A DNA stretch of 64,000 bases from Bradyrhizobium sp. CIAT3101 (lineage in GTDB: Bacteria > Pseudomonadota > Alphaproteobacteria > Rhizobiales > Xanthobacteraceae). Below, in pieces: positions 59,887 through 64,000 of the stretch (position 1 is the stretch's first letter; every line of letters starts with the position of its first letter). Position numbers and translations under genes: made by a program. The notes beneath the pieces are model-generated. The model was not told the DNA's origin, did no database searches, and saw only the letters and a program-made list of their open reading frames with translations. The stretch is from NCBI RefSeq assembly GCF_029714945.1, contig NZ_CP121634.1:7585001-7649000 (forward strand), in the 5' to 3' direction.

Positions 59887-61170
59887 TCATATGCCGAGCC
59901 GGTCGCGCACGCGGCCGGTGATCACCGCGGTCGTCACGCCGACCGGCCAGAACGCATGCATCGCGATCGGCTTGATGCCGGTAACGGGCATGTCGATCTC
60001 GGCCTTGGTACCACCGATCAGACGGCGCGCGAGCTGCGCACCCATCGCGGTTGAGAGCGCCACGCCGCGACCGTTGCAGCCGAGCGAGATCAGGATGTCC
60101 TCCGCGGGCTCATGCACATGCGGATAATGATCCTTGGTGATCGCGAGCCGGCTGTTCCAGCCATGGGTCCAGGCCACGCCCTTGAGCTGCGGCCACAACC
60201 GCTCGGCGTAGCGGATGAGATAGGCGACGTCGTTCGGCGAGTTGATCCAGCGCATCGGCCCGCGGCCGCCCATCAGCAGACGGTTGTTCTGATCGATGCG
60301 GTAATAGACCGTGATGTGGCCGCTCTCGTAGAGGACGGGCCGCGTCGGCATGATAGCGCGCGCGACGTCGTCCGAGAGCGGCGCGGTGGCGGCGATCGAT
60401 GAAAACACCGGCACGATGGTGCGACGGAGCGCCGGCCAGAGATCGTCCGTAAAGCCGTTGGTTGCAAGCAACACCTTGTCGGCATGGACCACCGCGCGCG
60501 GCGTCTCGATGCGCCAGCTTCTGCCGTCGCGCCGGAGCGACAGCGCCGGCGTCTCGCCGTAGACTTTGGCCCCCGCCGAGATCGCGGCCCGCGCGAGGCC
60601 GCGGGCATAGCTGAGCGGATGCAGGTCGCCACCGCGGCTATCCAGCATAGCGCCGATGTAGCGATCCGTTCCGGTCATTTCGCGCAGCTGCTCGCGGTTC
60701 AGATACGACACCGGCATGCCGCGGCGGATGCATTGCTGCGCGGTCTTTTCGATCGCGGCGGCGCTGGCCTCGTTATAGGCCGCGCGCAGCGTGCCGTTCT
60801 GCCGCGCCTCGCACGGGATCTGGTAACGGCGGATCAGATCATGCGTGAAGTTCGTCGTGCCGTAGGAGAACTCGATCATGCGGCGGCCGAGCTCAGCGCC
60901 GAAATCGGCCTCGATCTGATCGGGATCGTGCTTCAGGCCGGGATTGGTGTGGCCGCCATTGTTGCCCGACGCGCCCCAGCCCGGCTCCTGCGCCTCCAGC
61001 ACCAGCGCCTCGACGCCTTGTTCCGCCAGATGCAGCGCCGTGGAAAGCCCCGTATAGCCGCCCCCGACGATCGCGACGGAGACGGTCTTGTCCGCATCGA
61101 GCGGCGGCGTGGCCACCGGCGCAACGGCGGTGTCGGCATAGAGCGAGGGTGGCAGAGGCAGGCGCGTCAT
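59887..61170 (-). CDS. FAD-dependent amine/amino acid oxidase (DAO family, PuuB-like)
   Basis: A 427-residue flavoprotein. The dinucleotide-binding motif VAIVGGGYTGLSTALHLAEQ lies at about 32-51, followed by VLEAQEPGWGASGNNGGHTN, where GWGASGNNGG is the covalent- or tight-flavin region of gamma-glutamylputrescine oxidase (PuuB/OrdL) relatives. Other marks are HPLSYARGLARAAISAGAKV, TNGFTDDLWPALRRTIVPVF and the C-terminal CNGRGVALSTAMGAQLARRL. It would oxidise a primary or secondary amine to an aldehyde or imine with H2O2 release. The start at 61170 lies 13 bases after the ATPase stop, so it is the last gene of the amino acid transporter operon. Confidence 0.9.
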   Translation of the reverse strand: MTRLPLPPSLYADTAVAPVATPPLDADKTVSVAIVGGGYTGLSTALHLAEQGVEALVLEAQEPGWGASGNNGGHTNPGLKHDPDQIEADFGAELGRRMIEFSYGTTNFTHDLIRRYQIPCEARQNGTLRAAYNEASAAAIEKTAQQCIRRGMPVSYLNREQLREMTGTDRYIGAMLDSRGGDLHPLSYARGLARAAISAGAKVYGETPALSLRRDGRSWRIETPRAVVHADKVLLATNGFTDDLWPALRRTIVPVFSSIAATAPLSDDVARAIMPTRPVLYESGHITVYYRIDQNNRLLMGGRGPMRWINSPNDVAYLIRYAERLWPQLKGVAWTHGWNSRLAITKDHYPHVHEPAEDILISLGCNGRGVALSTAMGAQLARRLIGGTKAEIDMPVTGIKPIAMHAFWPVGVTTAVITGRVRDRLGI

Positions 61171-61183
61171 TGCAAGAGTCCGG

Positions 61184-61911
<728 letters not shown>

Positions 61912-61915
<4 letters not shown>

Positions 61916-62565
61916 CGCTTGCCCGCCCGCTTCTCGAAGTGCCGGACCAGCAGGATCAGCGGAATGCTCATGGTGAGATACATCAGCGCAACAAGCGTGA
62001 ACACGTTGGTGTTCTTGAAGGTCGAGGACGCAATCAGCTTGCCCTGAAGCGCAAGCTCGGCGACCGTGATGGTGGACGCCTGCGAGGAGTCCTTCAGCAT
62101 CATGATCATGACGTTGCCGTAGGGCGGCAGCACGATGCGCACCGCTTGCGGCAGCACCACGCGGCGCATGGTGAGCCACCAGCCCATGCCGATCGACTGC
62201 GCCGCCTCGATCTGGCCCTTGTCGATGGCCTCGATGCCAGCGCGGAAGTTTTCGGCCTGATAGGCTGAATAGGCGATGCCGAGCCCGAGGATCGCGGCCT
62301 GCAACGCCGACAACGTGACGCCGAGATCGGGCATCACGAAGTAGAGGTAGAACAGCAGCACGATGATCGGAATGCCGCGGATCACGTTGATCAGGCTGGC
62401 GCTGAGCATCGACAGTGCCTTGATGCCGGAGACCCGCATCATCGCCCAGATCAGGCCGAGCACCGTCGAGAGCAGCAACGAGCCGATCGTGACGACGATC
62501 GTCAGTGCGACGCCGCTCATCAGGATCGGGAAGAACTCGACGGCGTCGTGCCAGAAGCCTTTCAT
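61912..62565 (-). CDS. polar amino acid ABC transporter permease (HisM/GlnP type)
   Basis: A 217-residue inner-membrane permease with about five spans. [20 protein letters not shown], the [14 protein letters not shown] segment and the EAA loop [20 protein letters not shown] then [12 protein letters not shown] are family standards. Only one permease gene is present, so it probably works as a homodimer. It starts 24 bases after the receptor stop. Confidence 0.94.
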
Positions 62566-62589
62566 CGGGAAGCCTGCGATCAGCCTCTA

Positions 62590-63348
62590 TCAGCCCTGTG
62601 CCTTCAGGCCCCATTTGTCGAGGATCTTGTCGATGGTGCCGTTGGCCTTGAGCTTCGCCAGCGAGGCGTTGATCTTGCCGAGCAGCGCGGCCTCGCCCTT
62701 GCGCACGCCGATGCCGACGGAGCCGACAGTGACGGGCTTGTAGCCGTCGACAAGCCGCACCTCGGGGAAGCCGCCCTGTTTGATGTTGTAGGCGAGGATC
62801 GGATAGTCGGCGTAGCCGGCCTTGAGGCGGCCGGTGTTCACGTCGCGCAGGATATCGGGGATGGTGTCGTAGGCCTTGACGTCGGCGAACAGTCCGGTCT
62901 TCTTCAGCGCATCGACGAAGGCAGTGCCTACTTGCGCGCCGACCGTCTCGCCCTTCAGATCGTCCTGCGTGGCATAAGCCTTGGTGTCGGTCTTCGGCAC
63001 CACCAAGCCTTCGCCATAGGTATAGATCGGGTCGGAGAAATCGACGACCTCCTTGCGCGGCGCCGTGATGAACATCGCAGCAGCGATGATGTCGATCTTG
63101 CTCGAGGTCAGCGACGGGATCAGTGCCGAGAACTGCATCGGCTCGATCTGCACGTTGAAGCCGGCATCCTTGCCGATTTCGGTGACGAGATCGACCATGA
63201 TGCCCTGAATGCTGTTGGTCTTGGTGTCGAGGAAGGTGAAGGGGATGCCGGTCGGCGTCGAGCCGACCTTCAGCACCTGCTGCGCCGATGCCGGCGTCAC
63301 CGCTGCAATCGCGAGTGCCGCGACCGCGGCCAGACCAAAACGCTTCAT
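62590..63348 (-). CDS. polar amino acid ABC transporter substrate-binding protein
   Basis: A 252-residue periplasmic receptor with signal [20 protein letters not shown] ending SAQ. SBP_bac_3 marks: [36 protein letters not shown], the type II fold hinge [20 protein letters not shown], and [19 protein letters not shown]. The ligand-contact arginine in TAPRKE is present, pointing to an alpha-amino or carboxylate ligand. It heads the operon and is divergent from the XRE-cupin regulator, with two inverted-repeat sites in the gap. Amines conjugated to glutamate are possible ligands from the context (inference). Confidence 0.93.
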   Translation of the reverse strand: MKRFGLAAVAALAIAAVTPASAQQVLKVGSTPTGIPFTFLDTKTNSIQGIMVDLVTEIGKDAGFNVQIEPMQFSALIPSLTSSKIDIIAAAMFITAPRKEVVDFSDPIYTYGEGLVVPKTDTKAYATQDDLKGETVGAQVGTAFVDALKKTGLFADVKAYDTIPDILRDVNTGRLKAGYADYPILAYNIKQGGFPEVRLVDGYKPVTVGSVGIGVRKGEAALLGKINASLAKLKANGTIDKILDKWGLKAQG

Positions 63349-63429
63349 CGCATCCCCCTTTAGGTCCGGCCGGTGGCGGCGCTCGCATGTCGTGATCGCA
63401 GACGTTGCGGACCGAGCCGTTTCGGCCTA

Positions 63430-63447
63430 TTTTCACCAATATGAAAA
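63430..63447. promoter_or_regulatory. inverted repeat, candidate regulator site 1
   Basis: TTTTCA (63430-63435), six bases, TGAAAA (63442-63447): perfectly complementary 6-base arms. It lies 81 bases upstream of the receptor start, in the gap shared with the XRE-cupin gene. The same TTTTCA-N6-TGAA pattern recurs 50 bases to the right. Confidence 0.55.
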
Positions 63448-63479
63448 TTTGGTCACACTTTCGCGGATGACGCAAGCGG

Positions 63480-63495
63480 TTTTCATGCACATGAA
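63480..63495. promoter_or_regulatory. inverted repeat, candidate regulator site 2
   Basis: TTTTCATGCACATGAA: TTTTCA, six bases, TGAA, with the inner TTCATG/CATGAA arms complementary around a CA centre. It begins exactly 50 bases (about five helical turns) after site 1. It ends 14 bases before the GTG of the XRE-cupin gene, where bound protein would block its expression. Confidence 0.55.
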
Positions 63496-63509
63496 GGAAG
63501 CGGTTTGAC

Positions 63510-64000
63510 GTGAGCGGTGGCAAAAGAATGCGCAAACCGGCCGCCGCAAAGCCGGCCAGGAAGGTCAAGAAGGCTATCGCGAAGCCGGCGGAGCCGGCAA
63601 TGGACGTCGCGGTCGGCCGCCGCATCAGGGATCTCCGACGCGTCAGGCAATTCTCGCTCGAAACGGTCGCGGCGCGCACGGACCTGTCGATCGGCTTCCT
63701 CAGCCAGATCGAGCGCGGCCTTTCGTCGCCTTCCCTGCGTGTGCTGGCCACGCTCGCCGACGTGCTCGGCGTCGGCATCGCCGCACTGTTCGGCGCCAGC
63801 CCGAGCGCCGACGGCGCGTCCGATCAGGTCGTTACGCGCGGATTGCAGCGTCCCGAGCTGAAACTGTGGCGCACCGGCGTGTCCAAACAATTGCTGAGCC
63901 CTGCAAATGCCGACAACAAGCTGAACCTGTTCCTGGTGCATCTGGAGCCTGGCGGCTCGACCGGCGACGAGCTGTACACCCATGACGGCGAAGAGGCCGG
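63510..64000 (+). CDS. XRE-cupin transcriptional regulator, partial (runs off the window)
   Basis: An open frame from GTG at 63510 to the window end gives 163 residues. An Ala/Lys/Pro-rich N-terminal tail ([17 protein letters not shown]) is followed by an [26 protein letters not shown], then [20 protein letters not shown] (about 36-90), and a cupin sensor starting near residue 112 ([20 protein letters not shown], then HDGEEA). The E-x-G-S/E-x-E-rich cupin entry is as in PuuR-type regulators, which repress putrescine catabolism. Divergent orientation and the paired repeats upstream support control of the receptor-permease-ATPase-oxidase operon. ATG 63528 is an alternative start. Confidence 0.9.
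   Translation, partial: MSGGKRMRKPAAAKPARKVKKAIAKPAEPAMDVAVGRRIRDLRRVRQFSLETVAARTDLSIGFLSQIERGLSSPSLRVLATLADVLGVGIAALFGASPSADGASDQVVTRGLQRPELKLWRTGVSKQLLSPANADNKLNLFLVHLEPGGSTGDELYTHDGEEA

Noticed and set aside
61916..63778. In-frame N-terminal extension of the amino acid ABC ATPase to about 864 residues
   Set aside because: The extension is an out-of-frame reading of the permease and receptor genes; the true ATPase starts at 61915 with the ATGA overlap.

Overview
The window reads as chromosomal DNA of a GC-rich alphaproteobacterium, most likely Bradyrhizobium or a close relative in the Nitrobacteraceae. This rests on the gene content (many Liv-type solute receptors, DUF2336 and DUF6894 proteins, Bug receptors, a CaiB/BaiF CoA-transferase), on intergenic inverted repeats of a kind I associate with that group, and on the high GC with long spurious antisense reading frames. 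No rRNA, tRNA, CRISPR array, transposase or phage gene was seen. All identifications come from reading protein motifs; nothing was searched.

Layout. 0-4.1 kb: a DUF2336 fragment, a soluble class III cyclase, a HutD/Ves protein, and a tandem pair of unrecognised paralogous genes, one with a good sigma-54-like promoter. 4.1-7 kb: solute receptor, amidohydrolase and shikimate dehydrogenase (aroE). 7-12.3 kb: a signalling block (GGDEF-EAL protein, soluble triple-PAS chemoreceptor, PAS-PAS-HTH protein). 12.5-18.5 kb: a divergent catabolic-looking locus, TetR/CMD/SDR facing receptor/MBL hydrolase/Bug receptor/VOC protein, with two palindromic operators between. 18.5-22.7 kb: a methyltransferase, an L,D-transpeptidase, a small membrane protein and an orphan PstS behind a possible Pho box. 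22.7-30.4 kb: CaiB/BaiF CoA-transferase and a complete branched-chain-type (Liv) ABC system with two receptors. 30.6-39 kb: flippase, glycosyltransferase, GH10 enzyme, PCMT-like methyltransferase and a 1152-residue cyclase/AAA/TPR protein.

39-51.9 kb is the most distinctive part: a 2146-residue nonribosomal peptide synthetase (A-T-C-A-T-C, no thioesterase), a 55-residue basic protein, an Sfp-type phosphopantetheinyl transferase and a translationally coupled luciferase-like monooxygenase on the plus strand. A Tau/Ssu/Nrt-type ABC transporter is convergent to them; its receptor carries a NosL-like C-terminal domain, and a Crp/Fnr regulator is divergent from that receptor.

52-64 kb: an acetylpolyamine-amidohydrolase-like deacetylase, an SMP-30-like protein overlapping a PQQ-type sugar dehydrogenase/cytochrome c fusion, small DUF6894 and unknown genes, an enoyl-CoA hydratase, a gamma-glutamyltransferase, a His-rich secreted protein, then an FAD amine oxidase with a polar amino acid ABC transporter divergent from an XRE-cupin regulator. 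Two equally spaced copies of TTTTCA-N6-TGAA lie in that divergent gap. The last region looks like amine or gamma-glutamyl compound catabolism (inference).
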